A stretch of 64,000 nt of DNA from Planktothricoides raciborskii GIHE-MW2 (GTDB lineage Bacteria; Cyanobacteriota; Cyanobacteriia; Cyanobacteriales; Laspinemataceae), in assembly GCF_040564635.1 (NCBI RefSeq), contig NZ_CP159837.1:4327001-4391000 (forward strand), in the 5' to 3' direction. Below, piece after piece: positions 26,214 to 34,030 of this stretch. Both the position numbers and the translations under genes were made by a program. Positions within the stretch are counted from its first letter, which is position 1, and each line of letters opens with the position of its first letter. Under the pieces are notes generated by a model, which saw only the letters and a program-made list of their open reading frames with translations, was not told where the DNA came from and ran no database searches.

Positions 26214-26285
26214 TAGACAAAGATTTCATTAGCAAGGAAAATGGGGGAGTCCTCAACTCAATCAATCAAATCTAAAGGAAGATAA

Positions 26286-26462
26286 ATGACTGTTTATCAG
26301 AGTTCTCAACCTGTTGCTCAACTGACATGGAGCGATTTTAAAGATGAACAGCTACAGCAAATAAATCCAAAAGTTGTAGCCGCAATTCAAGCGATTCAAG
26401 CGGAACGGATGGGCAAAGAGCCAATTGCTTGGCGTGATTTCAGTAGTCACAATCAAAGTTGA
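26286..26462 (+). CDS. RiPP precursor peptide 1 (WRDFSSHN core)
   Basis: A 58-residue ORF with AAGGAAG upstream. The N-terminus (MTVYQSSQPVAQLTWSDFKD) differs from its neighbour, but residues 27-56 (NPKVVAAIQAIQAERMGKEP, then IAWRDFSSHN) are identical in both copies. A helical leader followed by a short aromatic core next to a radical SAM gene fits a precursor for cyclophane-forming maturases. Candidate three-residue ring motifs are W49-R-D51 and F52-S-S54. Ends QS. Confidence 0.75.
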   Translation: MTVYQSSQPVAQLTWSDFKDEQLQQINPKVVAAIQAIQAERMGKEPIAWRDFSSHNQS

Positions 26463-26486
26463 GTCGGCTTTTTCCAAAGAAAGTGC

Positions 26487-26519
26487 TTGGCTTCAAAGGC
26501 TTTTAGCCAAAAATTATTT
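26487..26519 (+). terminator. Hairpin after precursor 1
   Basis: TTGGCTTCAAAG can pair with CTTTTAGCCAA, followed by AAATTATTTTG. A matching structure follows precursor 2. A leaky terminator would favour peptide over enzyme production. Confidence 0.55.
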
Positions 26520-26557
26520 TGTTTTTCAGAGCAGCTTCGACGAAACACGAAATACTT

Positions 26558-26620
26558 ATGTCACTTGAGTTGCTGATCTCCCGGAAAACTGATTTGTACA
26601 TCCATTTAATTAATGAGTGA
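26558..26620 (+). pseudogene. Duplicated 5' stub of the radical SAM gene
   Basis: ATGTCACTTGAGTTGCT opens a 20-codon frame, MSLELLISRKTDLYIHLINE, parallel to MSLELLLPQRTEFYEV at the real maturase start (26899). Preceding spacer sequence also matches. It marks the end of one unit of a tandem duplication that included a precursor and the maturase start. Confidence 0.75.
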
Positions 26621-26629
26621 GGAAAATAA

Positions 26630-26806
26630 ATGACCGTTTATCAAGGAAATAAACCTGTTACTAAACTTGCAGTTAATGAGTTGAAAGAAGAACAGCTACA
26701 GAAAATAAACCCAAAAGTTGTAGCCGCAATTCAAGCGATTCAAGCGGAACGGATGGGCAAAGAGCCAATTGCTTGGCGTGATTTCAGTAGCCACAATAAA
26801 GATTGA
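26630..26806 (+). CDS. RiPP precursor peptide 2 (WRDFSSHN core)
   Basis: 58 residues, GAGG upstream. It starts MTVYQGNKPVTKLAVNELKE and shares NPKVVAAIQAIQAERMGKEP and IAWRDFSSHN with precursor 1, ending KD instead of QS. Variation is concentrated in the N-terminal half, while the C-terminal half is identical even at most nucleotides. The radical SAM gene starts 92 bases downstream after a hairpin. Confidence 0.77.
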   Translation: MTVYQGNKPVTKLAVNELKEEQLQKINPKVVAAIQAIQAERMGKEPIAWRDFSSHNKD

Positions 26807-26830
26807 GTTTGCTTTTTACAGAGAAAGTGC

Positions 26831-26863
26831 TTGGCTTAAAAGGCTTTTAGCCAAAAATGATTT
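26831..26863 (+). terminator. Hairpin between precursor 2 and maturase
   Basis: TTGGCTTAAAAG pairs almost fully with CTTTTAGCCAA, followed by AAATGATTTGGTTTTT. The T-run is imperfect, so partial read-through into the maturase is expected. Confidence 0.55.
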
Positions 26864-26898
26864 GGTTTTTCAATAATGTAGCTTTAAAGGAAAGATTT

Positions 26899-28077
26899 AT
26901 GTCACTTGAGTTGCTTCTACCCCAGAGAACTGAGTTTTACGAAGTGCGACCGATAACAACTTTTGTAGTTAAAGTCGTGAGTCGTTGCAATCTCAAGTGT
27001 TCTTATTGCTATATGTACGAACACCCAGATCAAACTTGGCGAGATCAGCCAGTCTTTATGACTGCTGAGACGATCCAGCTTCTAGCAGATCGTCTCAGCA
27101 GCTATGTTCGTATTCGTGAGTTAAAACAGATTCTTGTGGTCTTTCATGGTGGTGAGCCTCTTCTACTCGGAGCCGCTAGACTTAGAGAGTTCTTCACAAT
27201 TTTGTCGAATAATTTTCATGATATTGAAGCGGATGTAAAGTTCGGATTCGGACTTCAAACGAATGCAACGCTGGTAGACGATGACATTGTGCAGGTACTC
27301 CAAGACTTTAATGTTCGTGCGGGTGTAAGTATTGATGGACCGCAAGAATGGAACGATCGTATGCGAGTTGACGCAAAAGGAAATGGAAGCTTTTCTCAAG
27401 TTATAGCTGGTGTAGAAAAGTTGCGTAATCCCAAGTCTGGCGCGTCTGTGTTTGGAGGTTTTCTCACCGTTGCCAATCCAGAAATAGATCCTTATGATCT
27501 ATTGACATTTTTTGAAAAATTCAACACCACTTCTATAGATTTTCTTCTACCCGACTTTAACTATGATACTTTTCCATACGATAAGTATCCCCCAGGAACT
27601 TTTGGTCGATGGCTATCCTCTCTTTTCGATTATTGGATAGCTTCAGAAACCAGTATGGAAGTTCGTATATTCAGAACTCTAATGAAGCTTTTAATGGGTG
27701 GACAGAGAGGATTTGATTCCTATGGGGCATTAAGTAATGGAGTAATCATAGTTGAAACCGATGGCACTTATCACGGGCTAGATGTTCTCAAAACAGCCTA
27801 TCATGGCGCAACCAAAACAGGGATGTCGCTGGAATCCGATCCGATTGAGACTTTAGAGTCTTTGCCTCTCGTCAAAGCACTATCTATAAAACGTTTTTCT
27901 GCACCTCAGAAGTGTTTTGATTGTCAATTATTTGAAATTTGTGGTGGCGGATATCTTCCTCATCGTTATAGTTCCCAAAATGGCTTTAATAGGGAATCAG
28001 TTTATTGCGAAGATATGATGATTCTCATCGAGCATATCAGAAATTACTTATCCACTGAACTTTCAGCTATCTCATAA
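26899..28077 (+). CDS. FxsB-like radical SAM/SPASM peptide maturase
   Basis: From the ATG at 26899 (AAAGGAAAG upstream) the protein has 392 residues; the frame is open back to 26857. The cluster-binding motif is C30-NLK-C34-SY-C37, followed by YMYEHPDQTWRDQP and VVFHGGEPLLLG, which closely resembles the FxsB/cyclophane-forming group. The C-terminus has SPASM-type cysteines (KCFDCQLFEICGGGY and a later C). These enzymes link an aromatic ring to the beta carbon of a residue two positions on. Its presumed substrates are the two peptides upstream. Confidence 0.88.
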   Translation: MSLELLLPQRTEFYEVRPITTFVVKVVSRCNLKCSYCYMYEHPDQTWRDQPVFMTAETIQLLADRLSSYVRIRELKQILVVFHGGEPLLLGAARLREFFTILSNNFHDIEADVKFGFGLQTNATLVDDDIVQVLQDFNVRAGVSIDGPQEWNDRMRVDAKGNGSFSQVIAGVEKLRNPKSGASVFGGFLTVANPEIDPYDLLTFFEKFNTTSIDFLLPDFNYDTFPYDKYPPGTFGRWLSSLFDYWIASETSMEVRIFRTLMKLLMGGQRGFDSYGALSNGVIIVETDGTYHGLDVLKTAYHGATKTGMSLESDPIETLESLPLVKALSIKRFSAPQKCFDCQLFEICGGGYLPHRYSSQNGFNRESVYCEDMMILIEHIRNYLSTELSAIS

Positions 28078-28089
28078 AAACATTAAGTT

Positions 28090-29334
28090 ATGAGCATTTG
28101 TCCAAAGCAAGAAACTAAAATTGGGACTGTTGACTTGGAATTGACCTGTAAGTTAGATGACACTCAACTGTTCTATCAAAATGCTTTAATTGAATATGCC
28201 GATCAGTCAGCTACTCGACACCTAGCTATGCTGCATATTCTTAGCAATCAAGGTTATGAGTTAGCGGCGGCGCTTCTCAAGCAAAGTGAAGACGTGAATA
28301 TATTGAGCGGTTTATTTCTGCAATATAGGGAACTTGAAGCAAAATCTGGCTCACTTTTCCAAGCTTATGTCAACAGTGAAACTGATAGTATTAACGATTG
28401 CCTAATCGATTTCTATGCTTTGTTTTCACCGCTGAGTGGAGGCTTTAGTTTAGGGTTAGAACCTCTCAAAAAAGTAAAGGTCACTGTTGGCTCTCTTGTT
28501 TGCTTTCCTACCTTAGCTGGCGTTGCGGCTGTAAAGCGAGATAGCGATCTAGGAGAAATTACAGAACAAATGATTAACCTACTGTTTGACGATCGATCTG
28601 ATTGCATAACTTGGCTGCCAGACAGCTTTACACGGTCAGGAATTCGTATTTCCACAGCGATAACTCAACCAGCCGCAGCGGGAAATGAGTTTAACTTTAT
28701 TGAAAAAAACTATGTTGATAGTATCACAGTTGTCAACACTAGGCATAATGAGATCCGGCTCTGCTTAGACATACTTCCATTCTTAGATATGGGGCTTGGT
28801 GTAAGTATGAGTCGGGCGATGAAGGTTTACACTGTTTTGCCTCGTTACTCTCCTACTACACGCAAAGCTGGTTCTGTATCATCATTGCCTGGTTGGGCTT
28901 GGCAGGACTTCGATTCTGAAATCGATCGGCTCGAAGAAAGATGCCACTTATGCGTACAAATGGTGCATGAGTTTTTCCATACTAAAGTTAATCTGGTAGA
29001 AAAAAATGTGCGCCTTTACACAACAGACGGGAATTCACCAGAGGTCTTCTCTCCCTGGAAAAACAGAAACCGGCCCCTCAGACAGGTTATTCATGCTCTA
29101 ATGACCTTTTCAGCAGGAGCGGCTGTATGGACTAAACTTTTATCTTCTCCTTGTTTTTCATCGGGAAATTTGTACTCGCAAGCTGAGAGTTACTGGGTTG
29201 AAACACTTAGTTTTGCCGATGTAGCTTATCAAGGTTTAATAAAGTCTGAAGCGTTGACTGATGCAGGCAAGCTTTTAGTTAGTGCTTGTGTTGATAATTT
29301 ACATTCTGTAGTTAAAGAAGGTAAAAATAGCTGA
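28090..29334 (+). CDS. HExxH-type putative peptide-modifying protein (beta-hydroxylase candidate)
   Basis: A 414-residue protein. H293-E-F-F-H297 lies in VQMVHEFFHTKVNLVEK, as in the HEXXH-motif proteins found beside FxsB-type maturases. Members of this family have been described as alpha-ketoglutarate-dependent iron enzymes that beta-hydroxylate residues of cyclophane peptides, sometimes fused to the radical SAM domain. Here it is a separate gene starting 12 bases after the maturase. It is not expected to be a protease. Confidence 0.75.
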   Translation: MSICPKQETKIGTVDLELTCKLDDTQLFYQNALIEYADQSATRHLAMLHILSNQGYELAAALLKQSEDVNILSGLFLQYRELEAKSGSLFQAYVNSETDSINDCLIDFYALFSPLSGGFSLGLEPLKKVKVTVGSLVCFPTLAGVAAVKRDSDLGEITEQMINLLFDDRSDCITWLPDSFTRSGIRISTAITQPAAAGNEFNFIEKNYVDSITVVNTRHNEIRLCLDILPFLDMGLGVSMSRAMKVYTVLPRYSPTTRKAGSVSSLPGWAWQDFDSEIDRLEERCHLCVQMVHEFFHTKVNLVEKNVRLYTTDGNSPEVFSPWKNRNRPLRQVIHALMTFSAGAAVWTKLLSSPCFSSGNLYSQAESYWVETLSFADVAYQGLIKSEALTDAGKLLVSACVDNLHSVVKEGKNS

Positions 29335-29969
29335 TGCTATATCCTAAAAATTTTAAGCAGCCAGTAGTTTTTTTTGCTAATGGTATTGGCGATGACCTTA
29401 TCGCATTACCAGCTGTTCGTGCGCTTTATAACATCTTCTCAGGTCGATTATCATTTCTCAAATTAACATTGAATATTTTAGTAATTTTACCTATATAAAA
29501 AAATATTTAACGCTAGTTCAAGATTTAAAAGTGTCTATGAAAAAAAATAAACTACTCATTCATTGTACACACAGATACTAAGCCAAGAAAAATATGGTCA
29601 GCCGACAAATTCATAAGGACAATAGATAAATTTTTGTCAGTTCAGACTGACTACATAGTTATTATTTTAGGTATGCATCACAACTTACCTTTGGAATTGG
29701 CATATTATAAAAATCGAATTTTTGATGTATCTGGCATTCCTCTAGAATTATCATTTGCTTTATTAAGTGTTGCTGACCTTTTCCTGGGTGTTGACTCCTG
29801 TATGCTTCATGCTGCGGACTTATTTCGTGTACCAGGAGTAGGTATTTTTGGACCAACTAATACCCAAAAATGGGGTTTTCGGTTTGCCCCCCATAAACAT
29901 ATTACTTCTGATTCTATTACATCTATTACATCACAACAGGTCTTTGACGCTCTGATGTGCTTATGTTAG
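29334..29969 (+). pseudogene. Decayed glycosyltransferase family 9 gene
   Basis: The ATG at 29334 overlaps the preceding stop and gives VVFFANGIGDDLIALPAVRA, the GT9 (heptosyltransferase-like) start, but stops after 54 residues. A middle piece (KKNKLLIHCT) lies in another frame. The C-terminal part (TDTKPRKIWSADKF ... FLGVDSCMLHAADLFRVPGV) is in a third. At about 212 codons in total it is shorter than the family's 300 or more, so frameshifts and deletion have inactivated it. It may once have modified the RiPP or a glycan. Confidence 0.7.
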
Positions 29970-30015
29970 TTTACCAGCAAATTTTGAGTTTATACTATCT
30001 AGAAGTAAATAATAT

Positions 30016-30855
30016 ATGTATCAACTTATTGAAGGGGTAAAAATATTTCCGAGTTATAATAACATAATTTTGTCAGAGCGAGTTTTATTAAGTTCAGGAA
30101 CAGAGGAAGCTAGTGTTTCAACAGATCGATGTTCTACTCCTTACTGTCGGGATGCAATTATCCCTCGATTACCGTGGCGAAAACTTACCGAGTTAGAACA
30201 ACAAATACTTTTCAGCAGTCAACTTGATAATTCATCAAATCTTTATGTAAGTGTTTTCAGTATTCCTCAAAATATTTTAGGTCATTTTAATGAGATAAGT
30301 AGTGTCAAAAACCAGAAAAACTTGAACTATTTTTTACAAAAATATCGGGTTAAGAAAGGGATCAGTCTAATTCAGGATCATATTGAAACCTTCCGTCTTC
30401 AAAGTGCAGACCTAACTAAATATGGAATTGGGTGGAATGCCCCTAACCAGATGACTGTAACTGTTGGCAATAGAGATTGCCGAGTTGGTCTCCACATTGA
30501 TAATCCGCGTGGTTCATCGCTCGATCGAATCTTAATCAATCTTGGCTCTGAACCCCGCTATTTTTTATTCATCAATCTATCAATTCAGCAGCTTTATAGA
30601 TTGGTTGTTAAAGTTGATGGTAATCTAGTTAGTGAAACTTCGGGTAGTTCAAGAATTTGCAGGGCATTTATGCAGCGTTTCCCAAATTATCCTGTTGTTA
30701 AATTAAAAGTAGAACCAGGAGAGGCTTATATAGCTCCTACAGAACATATTACTCATGATGGGTGTACGGAGGGAACAAATAGTCTTGATGTATTTTTCAC
30801 CTTGCGATCTATTTTTGATTACCAGGGTAGAGTACAGCAAAGTGTTGTTATGTAG
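30016..30855 (+). CDS. Unknown protein with HxD..H pattern, possible oxygenase
   Basis: A 279-residue protein that I do not recognise. The second half holds VGLH160-I-D162-NPRGSS, FLFINLS, and EAYIAPTEH244-ITH247-DG, then SLDVFFTLRS. This spacing resembles the iron-binding HxD...H triad of 2-oxoglutarate oxygenases in a cupin fold, with R264 as a possible cosubstrate ligand. Position after the maturase genes makes it a candidate tailoring enzyme. Both fold and role are inferences. Confidence 0.5.
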   Translation: MYQLIEGVKIFPSYNNIILSERVLLSSGTEEASVSTDRCSTPYCRDAIIPRLPWRKLTELEQQILFSSQLDNSSNLYVSVFSIPQNILGHFNEISSVKNQKNLNYFLQKYRVKKGISLIQDHIETFRLQSADLTKYGIGWNAPNQMTVTVGNRDCRVGLHIDNPRGSSLDRILINLGSEPRYFLFINLSIQQLYRLVVKVDGNLVSETSGSSRICRAFMQRFPNYPVVKLKVEPGEAYIAPTEHITHDGCTEGTNSLDVFFTLRSIFDYQGRVQQSVVM

Positions 30856-30966
30856 TGCGATCCCCCACTCAATCCCTCTTACTAGATTACGCGAAACCTA
30901 AATAAGTAGACAGGAACATTGCAATAAGCCAGTTAATGCTGGTCTAATTACTAAGCAAACAACATA

Positions 30967-31386
30967 GTGAAGATCATGGAAGAAAATTTTCTGATATTAA
31001 GTGAGTTAGCAAAAAGAATATCGTATAAGCCAGGGTACACCTTTTCAATCCGTCGAATAGATAACGAAAAAGCTTTTATTTCACTTAGATGTCCATCGTT
31101 ACCTAATTCTCAAGAAAAGGGTGAAGAGGCTGGTTTAACAATTAATAACACAGTAAAATTGTCAGCTATCATAACATCATCAGATGCCTTACACGCTTTT
31201 GCGAACCTTGTGGCAAGTTTTGAACTTCATGAGGCGGCAGAATGGTTCAAGCTAGACGATCGTCAAGTATTTCTTCCACATGGTTGGGGAGATGAGTTTG
31301 GCGGCTTTAAGTGGGAGGATTTTATGAATCTTAATGGTAAATTTCTTAATGCTTTAAAACAAATCATAGATCGGCCTGATATATAA
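30967..31386 (+). CDS. Unknown 139-residue protein at the end of the RiPP locus
   Basis: It can begin at GTG 30967 or ATG 30976; neither has a strong ribosome site. The N-terminal part is helical and basic. The C-terminal half contains FELHEAAEWFKLDDRQVFLP and HGWGDEFGGFKWEDF. No family is recognised. The base composition matches the genes before it and the orientation is the same, so it may belong to the same cargo. Confidence 0.5.
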   Translation: MKIMEENFLILSELAKRISYKPGYTFSIRRIDNEKAFISLRCPSLPNSQEKGEEAGLTINNTVKLSAIITSSDALHAFANLVASFELHEAAEWFKLDDRQVFLPHGWGDEFGGFKWEDFMNLNGKFLNALKQIIDRPDI

Positions 31387-31540
31387 ATAAAATCATTAGA
31401 ATATGGCTGACTTGCTTAAGATTTTTATTGTGCTTGATTGTTTTGAGACCTTTAGATAATTTTGAATGGACTCGTTTTGGGAAAACGTCTAGCAAATCAG
31501 TATCTATAGCAGAAGTTGTAAATCCTATGTTTTTGAAAAA

Positions 31541-31690
31541 ATCCGGTTTCTTTTGCTTGAGGTGCGATTCCCGCGTCGGGATTCGCTGGGTGGAATCGCC
31601 TCTGAGAGGAGAAACCGGGTTTCTGTGATAACTTTTATCTGATTAACCAGATATTTGTGAAGCAACCTGGTTTCTTTGCTTGCGAGGAGG
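31541..31690. repeat. AAACCGGGTTT element, copy 4 (compound)
   Basis: A right end (CCGGTTTCTTTTGCTTGAGG) at 31541 is followed by a full copy from GAGAAACCGGGTTTCTGTGA (about 31609) to CTGGTTTCTTTGCTTGCGAG. Two copies thus lie head to tail. Short frames through this block are not genes. Confidence 0.7.
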
Positions 31691-31740
31691 GCATTATTGC
31701 TCAAATAGGGGCTGATGTTCTGGCTAGTATTGGTAAGTAA
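31684..31740 (+). pseudogene. C-terminal gene fragment behind the repeat
   Basis: EEGIIAQIGADVLASIGK then TAA begins exactly where the AAACCGGGTTT element ends. Codon use looks coding, and no start exists. It may be the tail of a gene replaced by the element. Identity unknown. Confidence 0.3.
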
Positions 31741-31768
31741 TGCCGATCAATTAAAGTGAGCGATCGCA

Positions 31769-31877
31769 GGCTTTGTCACCAAAGGCAAATTTGCCATTAC
31801 GCGAGCAAATCAGTAAAAATTTGTGATATTCACCTGATGGGAAAGTCTCTAAGACTTTCTTTTTTTCTCTTGGGCAA
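31769..31877. repeat. Left ~105-bp direct repeat flanking a nucleotidyltransferase gene
   Basis: From GGCTTTGTCACCAAAGGCAA through CAGTAAAAATTTGTGATATT to TTCTTTTTTTCTC and TTGGGCA. It is nearly identical to 32933-33045. The right part, TTGGGCAAAATCAATTCCTT with ATGTTAGAC, also matches the upstream region of the DUF433 gene at about 22580-22608. Confidence 0.85.
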
Positions 31878-31959
31878 AATCAATTCCTTATGTTAGACTA
31901 ACCCATAGGCTCAAGGGTGAGAATTAAACACCTAACTGATGGCTTTACCGAGGCTAACT

Positions 31960-32853
31960 ATGACAGTTATCAACCGGATTAACTACCGAACACAATCTAT
32001 AGATACTTCGATTGAAGCTGAACAAGTACAGTTTAAACTCTGGCGAAAAATGACTCCCAGCCAAAAAGAATCTCTGTTTAAGCGCATAGCAAAACGAGGG
32101 GCTATATTGGCATTAGCAGGGATTAAAAGTCAGTTTCCTAATGCTTCAACAGATACAATCAGACAACACTATATCAGAAAGCGTTTAGGAGAGAAATGGG
32201 CTAAATTTTTATCTGGTTTAACATATCAGGGAGATTTAATGATAGAAGATCCAATTTGGTTAGCACTTGAGTTAGCATCTATCTTGAATTCATTGGACAT
32301 CCCTTATTATGTAGGAGGCTCAGTTGCTAGTTCTCTCCAAGGAGAAGTCAGACTTACACAGGATTTAAATTTAGTAGTCAACATCCAAGCTAGTCAGATT
32401 CAGTCACTAATTAAGGCGATCGCCGATCAATTTTATATCAGCGATATCGCTGTAGAAGAAGCTGTGAATAGAAAGACTTCATCCTTTAATGTTATCCATT
32501 TGACTACAACCGAAAAAGCAGACATTTTTGTGATGAAAGACGATGAATTTTCCCTTTCCCAAATGTCTCGTCGTGTACTTCACTGTCCTGATGGAGATAT
32601 GAGTAAATCTTTTTATCTCTGCACACCGGAAGATACAATACTGCAAAAACTTCTCTGGTTTCGGATGGCTAACAGCGAATCCCAAAAACAGTGGCGAGAT
32701 ATCTTGGGTGTCTTAAAATTACAAGGGAAAAAACTCGATTTTGACTATCTTCAAGAATGGGGGAAAAGATTAAAGTTAACAGATTTACTTGTGCAAGCCC
32801 TAAGAGAATCTGGGGGATCGTCTCATATTAGTAAGGGCGAAGCATTCGAGTAA
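31960..32853 (+). CDS. Nucleotidyltransferase-like protein with altered acidic pair
   Basis: The ATG at 31960 has CGAGG six bases upstream and is preferred to the ATG at 31939. The product has about 297 residues. The N-terminal 90 residues are basic and helical. The core YYVGGSVASSLQGEVRLTQD then LNLVV matches the AbiEii-like nucleotidyltransferase motif, but the usual D-x-D is D-L-N here, so catalysis may be lost or changed. FYLCTPEDTILQKLLWFRM is also typical. No HTH partner gene is adjacent. It is bounded by direct repeats. Confidence 0.7.
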   Translation: MTVINRINYRTQSIDTSIEAEQVQFKLWRKMTPSQKESLFKRIAKRGAILALAGIKSQFPNASTDTIRQHYIRKRLGEKWAKFLSGLTYQGDLMIEDPIWLALELASILNSLDIPYYVGGSVASSLQGEVRLTQDLNLVVNIQASQIQSLIKAIADQFYISDIAVEEAVNRKTSSFNVIHLTTTEKADIFVMKDDEFSLSQMSRRVLHCPDGDMSKSFYLCTPEDTILQKLLWFRMANSESQKQWRDILGVLKLQGKKLDFDYLQEWGKRLKLTDLLVQALRESGGSSHISKGEAFE

Positions 32854-32932
32854 TTATCTTGTCGGGGCGTTAAAAGTATTTTAAGAGCAATATAGTGTTT
32901 TCTGGGGGGCAGCTAGATATGCTATTAATAAA

Positions 32933-33045
32933 GGCTTTGTCACCAAAGGCAAATTTGTCATTATGCGAGCAAATCAGTAAAAATTTGTGATATTCACCTG
33001 ATGGGAAAGTCTCTAAGGCTTTCTTTTTTTCTCAAAATTGGGCAG
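32933..33045. repeat. Right ~105-bp direct repeat
   Basis: It repeats 31769-31877 with few changes (for example TTGTCATTATGCG for TTGCCATTACGCG). The end differs by a short insertion before TTGGGCA. Confidence 0.85.
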
Positions 33046-33050
33046 GATCA

Positions 33051-33088
33051 GCACTCAGGGGTTAATTAAATGGCCATAGCCCTTTACA
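33051..33088 (+). pseudogene. Remnant of a DUF433/DUF5615 junction
   Basis: GCACTCAGGGGTTAATTAAA and TGGCCATAGCCCTTTACA match 22957-22994 at 33 of 38 positions. That region is the end of the DUF433 gene and the start of the DUF5615 gene. Here it is joined directly to sequence that in the intact module lies upstream of DUF433, so most of both genes was deleted. Confidence 0.75.
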
Positions 33089-33135
33089 GAATTTGCTAGA
33101 GTTAACCTAGTGGATTGTACTAAAATAGCAAAATT

Positions 33136-33372
33136 ATGATTCAAGTAATGATTAGCCCACCATCCTTGCTGGAAACGGGCATTAAAGTTGAGAAGATCGA
33201 TCGCCTTCTACTCTTCAAATTTACTGACGAATTACAATCTCGCCTCGAAGACCTACTAGAAAAGAACAAAACAGGTTACTTGACCCTAGAAGAAGAGGCA
33301 GAACTCAATGCCATCGGGGAACTTGACCGCATCTTTACCTACCTCAATTCTCTCTTGATTGCCCAGCAATGA
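33136..33372 (+). CDS. Small protein coupled to the HNH gene
   Basis: 78 residues, with a central helical, acidic segment (LLFKFTDELQSRLEDLLEKN, GYLTLEEEAELNAIGELDRI). It resembles small antitoxin-like or accessory proteins that precede HNH nucleases in cyanobacteria, where YLTxEExxEL is frequent. It overlaps the HNH gene by four bases. No named family. Confidence 0.65.
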   Translation: MIQVMISPPSLLETGIKVEKIDRLLLFKFTDELQSRLEDLLEKNKTGYLTLEEEAELNAIGELDRIFTYLNSLLIAQQ

Positions 33373-33824
33373 CTATTAATGAATTGACCAAACAACTGGT
33401 GCGAAAATGCGCTGGCTACCTGTGCGAATATTGCCACTCTCCAGAACTAATCAGCACCTCTCGTTTCACCATCGATCACATCCAACCGCGATCGCTGGGG
33501 GACTCTGACAATTCTGATAACCTAGCTCTGGCTTGCAGCCGCTGTAATCAGCGTCGTTATAACTTTATTGTGGGTCGGGATGTAGAAACCTCAGCAATTC
33601 TGCCCTTATTTAATCCCCGTCAACAACAATGGTCTGACCACTTCATCTGGAACGCAGACGGCACAAAGATTGTTGGCACAACTCCCATAGGTAGAGCCAC
33701 TTGCGAGCGTCTTGACCTCAACGATGAACGCTATACAGGAGAACGTTCTATCCAAGAAGCCCGTGCGCTATGGGTTCAGGCTGGTTGGCATCCCCCCTCA
33801 GCGGATCCCCGGCAGCTTGAGTAG
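33369..33824 (+). CDS. HNH endonuclease
   Basis: A 151-residue protein. C19-EY-C22 and C56-SR-C59 are the zinc pairs; DH at 36-37 (FTIDHIQPRSLGG-like segment) and N60 complete the HNH core. The C-terminal half, ALWVQAGWHPP, is typical of the short stand-alone cyanobacterial HNH proteins. It may act with the coupled small protein as an addiction-like pair; this is inference. Confidence 0.85.
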   Translation: MTINELTKQLVRKCAGYLCEYCHSPELISTSRFTIDHIQPRSLGDSDNSDNLALACSRCNQRRYNFIVGRDVETSAILPLFNPRQQQWSDHFIWNADGTKIVGTTPIGRATCERLDLNDERYTGERSIQEARALWVQAGWHPPSADPRQLE

Positions 33825-33948
33825 TCAGTTTATTTGTACCATGAATTAAGGGCTACTTACGCTGTTGAAAATACTGTGACAACATCCATATTGGTGCAGT
33901 GGTTACAATGGCTTGTGTGAAACGATAGACAAGAATGCAAAATTCTTA

Positions 33949-34012
33949 AAAGCCCCCTTTTTTAAGGGGGGTTGGGGGGATCGAGATATTTATTTTGCAC
34001 TCTTGTCTAATA
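33949..34012. repeat. CCCCCTTTTTTAAGGGGGG element
   Basis: AAAGCCCCCTTTTTTAAGGG then GGGTTGGGGGGATCGAGATA and TTTATTTTGCACTCTTGTC. It matches the copy at 10592 for over 40 bases. The rest of 33825-34030 holds no gene. Confidence 0.75.
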
Positions 34013-34030
34013 TTTAAACGAGAGGTAAGC

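Noticed and set aside
28090-29334. HExxH protein as a metalloprotease
   Set aside because: The context with a FxsB-like maturase fits the peptide-modifying HExxH family better, and no secretion signal or zincin third-ligand motif was evident.
31428-31628. A 66-codon frame after the RiPP locus
   Set aside because: Its second half is the AAACCGGGTTT element; the first half has no coding character.
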